Source: Todiramphus chloris collaris
Taxonomy: Eukaryota; Chordata; Aves; Coraciiformes; Alcedinidae
Assembly (NCBI GenBank): GCA_025345505.1
Contig: JANVCC010000010.1
Coordinates: 42,683,772 to 42,747,771, forward strand
Length of the DNA stretch: 64,000 bases
Reading direction: 5' to 3'
The notes below the pieces were generated by a model. That model searched no databases and had not been told where the DNA came from. It worked only from the letters and a program-made list of their open reading frames with translations. Numbering within the stretch: position 1 is the stretch's first letter; every line of letters begins with the position of its first letter. Positions 13,683 through 26,886 of this stretch are shown piece after piece. The position numbers were made by a program, and so were the translations under genes.

Positions 13683-14080
13683 TAGAATACCAGGTGGAGA
13701 GGAACCTCAAGGATCATTTGTTCTAAACTTTTCCGGGAAAAGCACAGTATAGATGAGATGGTCCAGCGCCCTGTCCATCTGAATCTTAAAAGTGTCCAAT
13801 GTTGGAGAATGCACCACTTCCCTGGGGAGATCATTCCAATGCCTGATTGTTCTCACTGAAAAAATTTTCCTCTCATGTCTAATGAGAATCTCCACAGAAT
13901 TAACTTGTACTCATTACCCCTTGTGTTTTCCCTGTGACTCATTTTAAAAAGGGAGTCTTCATCTTCTTTCTAGCCACCCTTGAAATACTGAAATATAGTG
14001 TTAATGCCTCTGCTAAGCTTTCTTTTTTCAAGGCTAAACAAACCCCATTCTCTCAGTCTTTCCTTAACACTAAACTCTGT
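13683..14080 (-). mobile_element. Old CR1 retrotransposon 3' fragment
   Basis: On the minus strand, the open frame at 13,707-13,895 reads RTIRHWNDLPREVVHSPTL. This matches the conserved C-terminal end of CR1 ORF2, usually a form of [18 protein letters not shown]. The stretch further left (13,683-13,706) is the eroded 3' end beginning CATAGAATACCAGG. Upstream in the element, 13,900-14,080 keeps the usual order of CR1 motifs, including the complement of the LFSLEK segment. Divergence is high and the terminal ATTCTATGA repeats are largely lost, so this is an old insertion. It is 5'-truncated, as most CR1 copies are, and cannot make protein. Confidence 0.85.
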
Positions 14081-17000
14081 AATGGACATTTATCCTCCTA
14101 ACAAGGAGACTGAGGCGTTAGAATGAACTTGCTGGCTCACACTTCCATTAGTACTTTTCCCCTTTACTTGTGGTTGTGCTAGTTTCTTCCTCTGCTTCTT
14201 GACTTGATTTTAAACCATGAACTAACACCTATATGAATAACACTATGTAAGGGTCAGTTAGTCTGGAAGGAGAGGCTGCACTCACCACTATGAAGACATC
14301 TGGGGCTGGACATTGTTTATCTCACTGTTTGTAAGTGTACTGTAACACAAACAGCATTATCCGCTTGAAGACTGTTCCCTCCTAAGGCTCCTCCAACTGT
14401 GATTAGGATAAGGGACTGCTCCACCTCTAGCAATGTGTCTGTTCTGAGGTTCACCAAGTCAGACACTGTATTCCAGAATCATCCTCTGGAGGAGCTAGTG
14501 CCTCTTCCTGCCATGGAAGCTCTCTTGCTTATGCTTGCTGACTGCTTCGATTTGGTGGCAGGGTCTTCACATAGGCACTACAATGCCTCCTATTCCAATA
14601 ATCCTTTCTCCAGAGGACAATGACATCAAGGAGAGCAGCTTCACTTCTGTTCCTCTACCTGGAATCACAGTGCATGAACTCTTTACCAGCTGGGATGGTT
14701 TCAGTTTGCATAGGATGAGCAAGTTCAAAACTGATGCCAAAAAGTCTCAGCCCAGAAGCCTTAATTCCTTTTCCATCACCTCTACCCAGAAAAACATACT
14801 TTGATGATTGCCCATGCTCATAACATATGGTAATTAAGAAAATTTAAAAAGGAAGTAGCAGTATGAATGGGAGTACTAAACCTACAGAGGTATACAACTT
14901 CTTCCAGTCTTTAACCTCAGTCTGTGTTTTTTCTGGTGAGACATTTCAGGGCTAGATAGACCAATACAGTCTGCCATCTCAAATGAAAGCATTTGTAAAA
15001 TGAGAAGAAATATCTGTATACAATTTTGTGACCATGTTTTCTTTTACCTTAGAGTTTTACTTTCCCAAGTAAGTTTTTTTAATTTGAAACTGTAATTTAA
15101 GTGCTATAAAGCTGCGGCTGTTCTTGCCTCCAGTTAATTCAGGTAAGTCTAAGTTGTTCCTTGGGTTGCGTTTTCTGGTTTCAGGAATCAATATAGATGA
15201 GCCATTTCCCTATATCTAGATTAACAGGATGATAACCAAGATATCAATGAAAACAAAAAATGATCCTTTAAATGCAACAGTCTCTTCAGGTATCATGTCT
15301 ATAATATAAGGCAAAATGTTGTATTTATTTTCAAGCATTTTTCCCTAGATTTCACAGTCCTTTTCATTTTTCTGTGCCTGCTGTACCTCACATATGATAC
15401 TTAAAATACTATATATAAAATATACATTATAAAAATATTAAATATATATAAAATAAATATTTCATTTATCCCATTCCTGTACCTTTGAGAAAGTAATTCT
15501 GTACAAGCATAGCATCCTCAGTCCCATAAGGAAGACTTTCAGGGATGGAAAGCACTATATCTGGATATGAAATATGCCATATTACAGGTAGCTCAAAAAT
15601 CTGTCTAGTTGTCATTGCATCTCTGTTTTATACTGTTTCTCTGATAGCTACTGTTCTTTCAAAAGGTCTCCAGTACCTTCTGGAAGACACAGCTACAAAC
15701 CTCTCAAGTAGCAAGTGTAAAAGACAAACACCACAAGACAAGAAATAAAGTCACAGCCTAGACCTCAGACCTTGTAAAACCTCAGCATACCTTTTGTAAA
15801 CTACTTATTTTTTCACCAAAAAGCACCAGTGTGCTAGTTCTAGTTCTGCCTCTCAAATGTCTGTAGAGTGCTGAAGTGACCTTTATAACAGAGAACAAAA
15901 TAAAAATTGTAGCAGCAGTTACTTCTACAATGAAATACAGGTTTCCTTCAGTGTAAAGGAAAGCTTTGTTCTCTGCACACATGAAGATGCCACAGACATT
16001 CAGATACAACATGCATTCTAAGTGTTCAAACGGTTCATCTGATAGAATTCCTGAAAAGAGCCACCACAGAGAGGACTGGCATACTTAGAGTAGGCTATAA
16101 AACTTCCCATTATAACCAAATTGATCCTTATTAAGGTTAATTAGCAGCCTAGGCCTCATATTCTACGTTCCTTCCTGCTAAAACAATCCTCACCAGTACA
16201 ACATCGAAACAGCTGTACATCACACTGGTGTGAGGGGAGCTCCAGGTATACATGTCCAGAGTAGAAAGTACCAATCAGACAGGAAAAGCCAATTCATTAA
16301 GACCACAAGAGAAGTTTTAAAATAAATTACTCAAAAATACCAACAATAGTTATCTACTCAATTAAATATCTTAATTCCAGTAACATTAATTAGTGCTATT
16401 GGATGTTTGCATTCTGAATGAGGTATGATGAGTATATTTTTGATGTATTTTCTCTGACATTCAAAATGGCCATATAACAAAACAAGTGAAGTACAAATCA
16501 CAGAAAACATTAGGGTTTTTTTCATTACACTCATATAAATAAGGAACAGAAGAATCCTTCATTTAAAAAAGAAATCTGTCTGTCCATTCCTAACCAGTAT
16601 TAACCCAAAACTGCCTTAAATTTGAAGAAAAAAAAAAAAACCAAACTTGCCTTAAATTGGATGAAAAAGCTAGTAGATTAGTTTCAATATAGTTCAAACC
16701 AAATACCCTCTCATCCATCATCTCACTGTATACAAACATAAAAGAAATTCAACATTTAATGGCTCTGCTGGATAAAGCTTTGTAGTTTATTTTTATCCAA
16801 ACAGTCCTCTCTCTGTATCAATGCATTAGACACATTAAGTTCAGGAACATCGCATACCTCCTAAATTTAACAGAAAAACAATGTAACAATTAATATCCTG
16901 ATAGATTCCATCTTTTTTTCTCCCCTCCCCCCCAGTAATACTAGCCAGCATTTTTTTTTACCAGCTACAGAATTTAAATGAGTTAAGGGATCCAGACTTG

Positions 17001-17832
17001 CAGGTGCTGCAATTTAAAGCAAATATAAGACTGGTATGTGAGAAATATATTCTTTAGTTATTATTTTTTACAATATGATTCTTTTAACAAAATAAATCAT
17101 GACTTACTAACAAGTATTTATCAGTGCCTCTCAAAAACTTTCCTCACTTATGTGCAGTTATATCAACCACAATAAAAGCAGGCACTGGATAAAAATGGTC
17201 TTAGAATTGATTTTTATGTTATTAGTATAAATTCCGGTTTTTAGTTTATATGTGCATTTTTCATACTATGCATATTTGGACAGAGAGTGTCCTACTACAA
17301 TGTTCGTGCTTGAAAATTGATCTCTGAAAAGTACATCATGGTGAGGTTTCAGATACCTCAGCGATGCATAACTGACAGCAGCAATAGTGACGCTGAAAAT
17401 TTTTTCAGGGGGGAAAGAAAAAAGTGTTTTCTAAGCACAAGGCAAAGAAAGCTTCTCTGAACAGCAAAACTAGCAACTCTATTTTAATATACTTTTACAT
17501 CAGCTAAACAAGGAATGTTGCTAAAACAAAACACAATACTTTGTAATTCTGATTTGATATGACACATACATGCACATAGGAAATGACAAAAAATGACAGG
17601 AAAATAAAATCTAGGTTCGTAACTAATTTAATAATAAAACTTCCATTCAACCATTATAATATCATGCTATAGTATCTTCTTCAAAGGAGAAGGCATAAAA
17701 ACATGTTTATAGTTACAGCTCTTATAAATATTCATTATTTAGAAGGGTCTCAAATATTAATGAATAAATAAAGAAATGAAGTGTAAAGAAATGAAGTGTA
17801 GTATAGATACTGAGGTTTTCCAGCATCATGAG

Positions 17833-17851
17833 AAAAAAAAAAAAAAAAAAA
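17833..17851. repeat. Poly-A tract (19 bp)
   Basis: An uninterrupted run of about 19 A residues. No retrotransposed sequence is recognisable just upstream, so I treat it as simple sequence and not as the tail of a processed copy. Confidence 0.8.
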
Positions 17852-20800
17852 GTAGAAAGGCCATGTCAGCTTTTATGTATTTTTCTGAACACACTGTACT
17901 ACTGTTACAGTTTACATACATACATACTAGTTCACAGTTATTTAAAAATAGATTTCCACACCTAATCAGGGCATATATATTTTAAAATGTTCTAAATAAA
18001 AGTGCCACACAAAGAGACCGTACACTGCAAAAGCTATCAGAATTTCACAGTTTATGCATGAGTATCTACTTAGGATTTTTTCACAATACATGTTTGACTA
18101 AGCATTAAGAGTTTTTTAAAGATCAAAAAATCTTCTCTAAGAAAGTGCATTTTTTTCCCCATAATTCTACAATGAACAAATATTCATTTGATGTTACAGA
18201 AAAAGTACAAAAAAGTAGAAATTTCTTCTCTTGATCATCCAGCTCTTTGTCCTGCCTTATGATGACATATACCATTGACAGATAGGATGGGTGTTTCACA
18301 GATAGCCACTGAAATGAAGACATGTAATAACAACCTCTTTCTATTCAGAGACAGGTGCATCACATGCCTGAAGCTTTTCTGAGTCTTTCCACATAAGTAC
18401 TGAGGTAAATACTACACTAATATATCAATATGGACTTCAGCTGTATCTTGCATGTATACATGTAAAGCAAGCTTCTATGGCACCTGTGAAAGGTGGTACT
18501 TGCACATGCATCCTTCATACTACTATAAAGCACATAGGTGGGAGACTGATAAAAAAAAATTATGTAATACTACAAAGATGGAAACAAGGAAAGATATATA
18601 AAAGCAAAGTGTAGAATAAAATAAAAAAAAATTACAGACTTAAAATAAGCACCGATCTGTATAAAAAGTAAACTAGATTATGATTGAGGTTGTGGTAATG
18701 GGTTGATTGTGGTGACAATGCTGTTAATGACACACATTCAAACCAAGAGTTAATTTTCTTACCTAACTTGAAAGTAAAATGAATGTAGGCACACTACCAA
18801 AATAAATTAATGCTTTTCATTAAAATATAACACAGTAGATCAATCCATATTGTATAATCTAGTAAAGATTATACAAATAAAATTTCCATCTTTTTAAAAG
18901 TGTATTTTTTCATTTGCATTTGAAGAAAAACAAGCAATGAGCGTCTTGTGCTGAAACTGAATATAGGACATACCAAAATAATACAAGCACAGTAAAAATT
19001 CTAGTGTGTCAAGTAGCAATAGTATTTCTAAGTTACTTACAATGACACAATTGAAGGTATATTTTCCTGAACTCAAGTGGTATAAAGGCACAGAGCAATC
19101 ACATCCTGAAGTAATGTGTTTAATGAAGCACCAATTTAAAAAAAAAAATACAGCACTATAAAATCCCTAATAATGTGCAAGTCTGTGTAATGTCTCCCAA
19201 TAACTTGGCTAATCATTTATTAGTTATGACCAACTAGCAAATAATGTTTATTTGGAAGAAAACATAGCATGTTTTTTTTCAGAGCAGCCTAAACATTACA
19301 TGTTATTTAAAACCACTAGAAGCACAGCTTTAAATAGAAATTCATCTCAGTCTGAAAACAAAACCAAAGCTTTAGCTACAATGAAATCCTACCCTTGAGC
19401 ATCCTGTCTTGGCATGTCTCTGATTAAGAGAAAGTAAAGCAGTTTTGGCACAGACACGAATTTCACCTAGCCTGTGAGGAAGAGAAACTGGTCTTTAGAA
19501 GTAACCTCTCCACCTACACAAGAATAATGCCCTTCCACTCCATGGTGGCAGACCTGAAGGAAAGGTGCTATTCACTGCCAGTAGTTCCTCCCTAATCAGT
19601 TGTCCTGGAAAGCCAGCAGATCCTGCTCTGGGTACCACTAGACAGTGGTTCATTGCATCCCAGGAACAGATGCTGACAAGAAAAGGTTGGAAAAAGACAT
19701 ATCTAAATCATAGTAAATTGGTAACCTACAGCTGGCTTGTGCCAGAATAGAACAGTCACTCATTCCAGAGGTCTTGGTAAAGTCTTCATGTTGAGTAACA
19801 ACAAGTTTAAGTGATTTCATGTTTCATATGCATCCCATCCTAGCCTATTTACTTCTTATTTGTATTACATGGAAGTAGCTTTGAATAATCTGCGTTTATT
19901 TGTACAACATTTAAAATCAGAGGCATTAACATGGTCTTACCTTAACCAGAAAGTAACAGAATTTCAAAGTAAAGGCTATATTTGAAAAAACTCTTTCGTT
20001 AAGAAGACTGGTTTTAAAGCAACAATTAGTGAATGGACCTAGTTCTTCCTTCCTTATGTTATGTGTCTTTCAAAAGATTGTTTAACCCATCCATTTATTC
20101 TGCCTCAAAAATCAGAATAACTGAATGATTGCCACTGTAAGAAACAGTCTTTGTTACTCTTCACTCACAATATGCTTTGGAGATACACAGTTATATGTAT
20201 GTCTAATGAGCCCTGGTAGCTCCTGATAAACAAGGAAGTAAAGCTTTTAATTTTGGGTTTGTTTTTTTTTTAATGAAGGAAATTAAATAGCAGGGGAAAA
20301 AATAAAATACATGAATAATCAGCCAAAGTGTTCAATTTACATAATACTTATTCACTAAATAATTTGAGAACTCCCTCCAACAAGCTATAGAAATAGTCAA
20401 AGATAAGTTTCAACTTATCCAGTAACAATTTGTTGAATAATGCCTTTGACAAATACTCAACTGTCTCTAATTATAATGCTCTTTCACCCCTGTCATTTTT
20501 CATAATTTTGGGAGAAAGAAATTATCTGTGCTTACATGTTTCCATACTTGCACTTTTCACCTAAATGTTTTGTTTTGAAAGCATGCTAAGAATGACTTCA
20601 GAAATTTTTGAGTTAATAATTCCAAAGGAGAGTGGGACAGAAGGGGATGCCTATCTTGCTTCCCATCAATAAAATAAACCAATTCACATTGAATAGTTTA
20701 TATTGGAGTATATGCAGTTAAACACCAGAATCCTCATCAAGAGTCAAAGGTTCGTTCAATTAATCTTTATTAAGATCAAGAGCACCCTCATTTTCAAGTA

Positions 20801-22081
20801 TCACCACTAGGAAAGAATGGCATTCACAACCTTGCAAAACAATCTACCAAGATACAAGCAATTGCCTTGAAGGGTTTCAATATATTTGCTCCTACAGCTG
20901 TATGGTAGAAAAATACCACTATCTCCTTTCTAAAGTGGCTATTGCCCAGGTCCCCTCAAAGAAAGGAAAGGCATTTAACCTCATCTTTAAGCAGGATTTT
21001 ACTCCAAATTGTCTCTGAGGAAGGACTTCTATTTTCCGTTGTCTCACCAAGATATCTTAAATATGATTGAACTGTGGCATGTAGTACATAAAAATTGACA
21101 AACGTACACCAAAGAACAAAAGATTAACCCTTGCAAAATAATAAGTCAAAGATGGAATTAAAACCTCTTTTGTTTCTATTTGAAACCAACTTGTCCAACT
21201 TAGTGGGGTTTTTATGTGATTTTGAATACCCTGGAGGTATGTATGTTCCCATTTGCAGATACATAAATGCAATGACAGATGGAGCCAAGGGGAGACAGTA
21301 ATCCTGACTACGCTTTAGCCATGCTCACAAGAGATTGGTTCTCTCTCATAGGGATGGCAATTTCCAAAGACTGATCACATCTCAGTATAATTTTTAAAAT
21401 AACACAGATAGGAGTAAGAATCTCAAGTGTTTAGGATCATACTGTTTCTTTCCTGAATATAAGTCCTACATATCTACTTCAAATCTAATGTCTTCTTGTA
21501 AATACCTTCCATTTACAGAGAAAATACTAGACTTAGCAGTGGAGAGACTTTTCATATGATAGAAACTAAACATATATTCAAAAGTAGACAGCTTTTAAAA
21601 AACATACTACCTTTGTTTTTAAACTTTTAACATAAATTCCCTGACATATTTGACACTATTCTTCACCTCACTAATGATGAAACAGACCAGTCAATGTTTC
21701 TGAGCTTTATATTGCATTTGCTTCCTATTAATAGTAGTGCTTCAGTGAAACACTGCCTGTGACTTAAGTCACTTATGTTCTAAGGTCCCTAAGCTCTTGG
21801 GACTTGATTTCTCTACTTCTTTGGGAACTTGAAGCTAGCTGTATTTTTGTTAAGAGTAATGGGCATTACACAAGCAGAATATAACAGGCAAAACAGATGG
21901 GGCAGGGAGGAAGCAAGTCCACTTGTAGATCCTCAATCATGTAGTTTAGCTTTTGGAAGTTGTTTTGTTCTAAACCAGTAATCTTTCTTACAAAATTGTC
22001 TCCTAGTCAAGAAAACATTTTATACTGAGGAGACATAACCACTTAAAAACTGGCATTTTAGATGTGTTTGGGATTTTCATT

Positions 22082-22118
22082 AAAAAAAAAACAAACAAAC
22101 CAAACCAAACCAAGCCAA
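22082..22118. repeat. A-rich (CAAAC)n simple repeat
   Basis: A run of A followed by CAAA, CCAAA and CCAAG units. Low-complexity DNA with no associated element seen. Confidence 0.7.
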
Positions 22119-25100
22119 AAGCGCTAGTATGTGTCCACTCATGCACTGGTATCATAAGTAATTCAAGGTCATGTGATTTTAAATACCAAGAGATAAATTA
22201 ATAAATCCTGAAGTATTTTACTGTATCATCCTCAGAGCATGTATGACAAGCTAAACACATAATGTACAGCAACAGTTTGACTACTCTTTAGTCAAGCAGG
22301 ACTCTCAGGAAGTTATTTTATGGCAAACCAACTCTTTTTCATCACCAGTCCAGTAAGTTGCACCCTCCAGAACGTAAATTCTTGACAGACACTTTATTTA
22401 TATGAGCATGCTGTTCCATCTTGGAGGAACATAACAGAAATTACAGAGAGTAAGTTTCTCATTTTAACAGCATCTTTAATTATATTTTATGTATCTACTA
22501 AAAGATAATGAGGGACAGGAAGAGAGAGAATCTATCCTCTTAATTTTTTAATGGTAAAAAATATTACAGCCTTCAGACATTGTACACAATATATTTTATT
22601 AGTGATCCTTCACTCCAGTTCAATGATCAATACAGAAAATCTATTCATGATCATCTACAAAAATAAGTTAATAGATCTTTAGAAATACAAAAAAATCACA
22701 GTCTCAGCCTATTCTGCAGTTTTGTTTCAAGGAAGGCCGATAACTACAGTGGAATAGATTAAGGAAACTACAAACAGGATTAAATAACTAATCTGTGAGA
22801 AAATCATTTTACAACATCTTACTTTAGACAGGGACAGGAGTATGTTTATTCTAGATTTTCTTTTTTTAATTAAATTATCTACAAGATTAGGTATGTAATT
22901 GTCACTATGTGGCTTTTAGTAAGTACACATTTTTATTAATAGATATTGCTATTCTGAAGAACTGTAAAGGACTGTATGTACATCAAATGAAGTTTGATAG
23001 ATTTGAACAGCTAGTTCACTAGCTGTTTCTATTACAAAAGACAGTATGACTTTAATTTTTCCAATACGAGAAAAAAGCTGTATGTCTCATGAGAGATATA
23101 AAGAATAAACACGTTTCTGCCAGCTGTTCTTTTGCTAATGATTCTTTCTTCGCTCTCTTATTCTAAGTCCCAATACACATGGAGAGTTTATTTGATTATT
23201 CATGGCTGTTACGTTTCTAATATAATGTCCTTTTTTTTTCAGTGAGTACAAACAACTATGCTCATATATTTCAGCACGCTATGCCTATTCAATTTTTATT
23301 ACTCACATTTTTGGGCAAGTAAAACTGGAGGCAATCTATTCTGATTCAACATAAAAAGACAAAGAAATCTGAAAAACCATACAAAATGCAGGTGAGTGAT
23401 AAATCACATACTCTAATTAATTACACTCTAATTAAACTTCAAGTTAATTTGAGAATTTTCCTTGTTTGAGACCTTTTCTGATTTTAAGCAAAACAAACAA
23501 ATACAATCCTTGCCTGTTTTAATACACTGTTTCATATCTGCCCTATAGAATGTGTCTGTACTTTCTTTCCTCTGGACAATGGAATGCTGATGAGGAAGTT
23601 CCCATAATATTAGTGTTTGTTCTGTCTTCCTTTATTCGAGTGAACATTGCTTACAGATTCATCAACAAAACTAAGTCATTTGGTGAATAAATTCATGTTT
23701 ATATTTGACAGCATTTGAATAGATTAAGGTATTAAGTGATGAGGATGAAGAGTAAAAACAAGCCGAGAGCCAATACTTCCCAGCCTCAAATCTGCATCGT
23801 GAGCCCCACTAGATCTCACCAAGGTGCCTGTATTGGTTTTGGAAATACAAGGCAATCTCACTGTATGGTATTATTACTGTTTCTGAGAGGCTTGAGGGAG
23901 GTGAGATCTAAGATCATTGCATGTTCCTAAGTTTGTGCTACTCCAGTGCTCATAATGGCTTTTGATACATCTAAATTACAGTCAGAAATATTGGGCCCTC
24001 CTAGGTAGTAGAGCTGTCCATAGATGAAGTACGAGAGTTTGCAATTCCATCTGTCCTGCTCATGATGCTTTTTCCTGCATTAGTTTCAAAGTTGCTAAGG
24101 CACAGGAATAGTCCACTGAGCCCACTCTGTGGTTTAAAAGCTTTTTAGAACTTGAAAGGACAGAGCAAAGCTAAATGTGTCACTAAAAATAACAGAAAGA
24201 TAGTGTGGGTTTAATTCAAATCTATGGCCAAATTGCAGAAATGTTAATTATTATGTTCTCCAATATACTGGAATCTGTGTTCATTCAAACTGGCTGTTCT
24301 TGCCAGGACATCTCAGAAATGTGACAGGTTGATCAAAAGAGGTCTTGGATCAGGCCCCAAAGCAGATCATAACACATGCAATTCAACTGAACTTTGTATC
24401 AAATATAACATCTAAAATTCAGTAAGTTTTGTCACTACCTGGCCCAGAAGTTGGAAGAGTTTGGCTCTGAAAAGCTGCATGGTACTTAATTCAGAATACA
24501 GAAGTGTTTACAGAAACAGAACACCCAGCAGCCTTTAATGTTTAATTCTCTTTGTTGCTCTGCTTAATCATTTCTCTCTCACAACCATAATAGCATTAGA
24601 AACCGGTTTGCGAATACAAATTCTTCTTCCTTTTTGTAAAAATGAACATTGATAACGGTAAGAGGAAAAAAAAAACAAACCAACAAAATCAACTTATGGA
24701 TTGTCCTTGCACTGTATTTTTCCTTTACTTTGGGCTGTAATTTAAGGTTATATCAGATAGAACCATACATTTTGATCAGCATGAAGAACTAGGAACAGTT
24801 TTAGGTTTGCTTCTGAGCTCCATGTTGGAAAAGAATTGGCCATGTTCATATTCCCCTTTCTGTTCTGAGTGTCCATGGGAAAGACATAAAGAAACACAGA
24901 TCAGACGGGAGACTCCACCACTTGTCTGGAAATGATTTGGGTATCAAAGAAAACCAAAAAAAGTTAAATGTACCATAATCAGGAGAAACGCTTTTTCCTG
25001 AAACTCGCCAGGCATTTCTTGTATGCAGAGCAAGCATATTCAGTCACAGTTTTCAGCTAAGCCTTCCCACACGCTCTCACTTTAGAGACGTTTATTTGTG

Positions 25101-25158
25101 AGAAGTGTCTTAAACATACTGTGAAACTACCCATTGGTAAATAAGGTAGTAGGCCCAT

Positions 25159-25200
25159 AATATAATAAATATAATATAATATAATAGATATAATATAGAC
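25159..25200. repeat. (TATAA)n-type AT repeat
   Basis: Imperfect AATAT/ATAAT units over about 40 bp. A simple AT microsatellite. Confidence 0.75.
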
Positions 25201-26160
25201 TGAATGCAACAGAAAGCAATCCATGTTGGGCTACAGCAACGTAACAGATACTGCCAGAACTAGAAGGAAAAACCCTAGAACTCCCACACATCCCTAAGTG
25301 TGCAAAGTAGTTGCTGGGTTCATGATGCATTTATCTTGCAAAAAGGAATGATTTTTTTTCCTTCTTTCTCTCTCAAACTACAGTACTAGTAAGACAGCTA
25401 CCCAAATTCCTAACTGGAATTCTATGAGGGATTCAATGGGAGCTGACCATTAAACATACCATGATAACAAAACTCTGCTGTTCTATGATGTTCTATCTTT
25501 TACATCTTTGAGTTTCATTTGAAACTGTTTCTCATTTTTGAAAGGATTTCCCTACAAATGTCTGTGATTTTAGTATTTCCCTTCAAATCTATTAATAAAA
25601 TTCTGTTTTGTTGCAGTAAGAATAAAACGTTTTGCCAGGCTGATGTGGGCACATTCAGATTATTTTGTGATAGATATTGTCCTTTTGCTACCCCAACCCA
25701 CTGTTCTATCTTAATAGCACATCTTTGGAAAAGAATTCTCTGTGTTCATTGCAAAACACTGAGCAGATGTGAGTAGTATCCCTAAATTCCACAGCAAGCA
25801 CTAATGTGTTTCTAGAAAACCTCGCAGAACACAATGAACTAACATTACTAAGGATAGATTTTAAAATACTTTAAACAGATTTTCTTTTTATATTTTTGAA
25901 TTGAAAATCTGTGGATTTTAAAAAGATGAATTTTTTTGTATCTAACACTGAGCTAGATTCCCTACTGCAGGTCTCTTTGTGAGCAATTCCTAACAGCTGT
26001 GCACACATCAGCCACAACATACAGGCACAATGCCAAATAGAAAATTACCAAATAGTTGAAAATATCATGTCTTCACTGAAATTGTTGCTTTCCAGCAAAT
26101 TCTAAGGTACACACATGAACAGTACCATCTCAGCTGTTTAGAGTTCAAAGTGATTGTTTG

Positions 26161-26525
26161 GTCTTGAGAAGAGATGGCTCAGAGGGGATCCTAGTGATGT
26201 GTGTAAATACTGAACAGAAGTAAGAAAAGAATATGGAAGCAGACATTTCTCAGTGAATGGAAAAGAGGCAATGGGCACAAAGTGGAATATATAAAATTCT
26301 GTTTAAACATAAGGGGAAAAAAAGCTTTTTTTACTCTAGTGGTGATCAAACGCTGAAACAATTTGCTGAGAAGGACTGAGGAGTCTCTGTTCCTAAAGAT
26401 ACTCAAAACTCAACTCAACATGGTCCCGAGTAACCTGCTGTAGCTGACTCTGCTTTGAGTAAGGTGACTGGACTAGATGGTCATCAGAGGTCCCTTCTGC
26501 CCTCAGTCATTCCATGATTTTTGAT
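26161..26525 (+). mobile_element. CR1 retrotransposon 3' end
   Basis: This segment follows the typical CR1 3' region in order: GAGAAGAGATGGCTCAGAG, then GAGGCAATGGGCACAAA, then GGACTAGATGGTCATCAGAGG, and finally CCATGATTTTTGAT as a decayed terminal repeat. It is a 5'-truncated, moderately diverged copy with many indels, about 365 bp long. No protein can be read from it. It ends about 320 bp before the next CR1, which is of a different apparent subfamily. Confidence 0.85.
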
Positions 26526-26845
26526 AGCAAGTGCAAAATTAATCCTTTTTACCCATAATCAGCCCTTAATTTTAAGAAAATAAATAATTGCTATGAATTA
26601 AACCACAGGTGAGAACAGAATGTAGAACCTGAATCTTTAGTCTTGAATAATCAATTATTAAGTAGTATAGAAAAGTAAAAAATATCAATTTTATAGATGC
26701 TTTGATTTTCTATAGGACTTTTTAATAGTGAAATAGACACAGGATAAGGAAATAAAGACGTAATTTTATACTGAAGTAAATTTAACACTCACCTTCAAAT
26801 GTTATGACCTACTAGTATGAAAGATATCCAAGATATTCTAGATAT
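26526..26845. other. Spacer between two CR1 copies
   Basis: About 320 bp of AT-rich DNA separating two plus-strand CR1 fragments. I see no gene or repeat in it. Confidence 0.6.
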
Positions 26846-26886
26846 TCAAGAAGGAAATCTTAAAAGCACAGGAGCAGGCTGTCCCC

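Larger units (their letters stand above)
14081..26160. other. AT-rich unique DNA, no gene recognised
   Basis: About 12 kb without a supported gene. The only part with unusual coding texture is a pair of overlapping frames at 14,399-14,804, described under findings. Simple-sequence content includes an AT-rich patch (15,401-15,462), A tracts (16,628-16,640 and 17,833-17,851), a CAAAC-type repeat (22,082-22,118) and an ATAAT-type repeat (25,159-25,200). All other frames are under 90 codons and show no domain. Confidence 0.55.
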
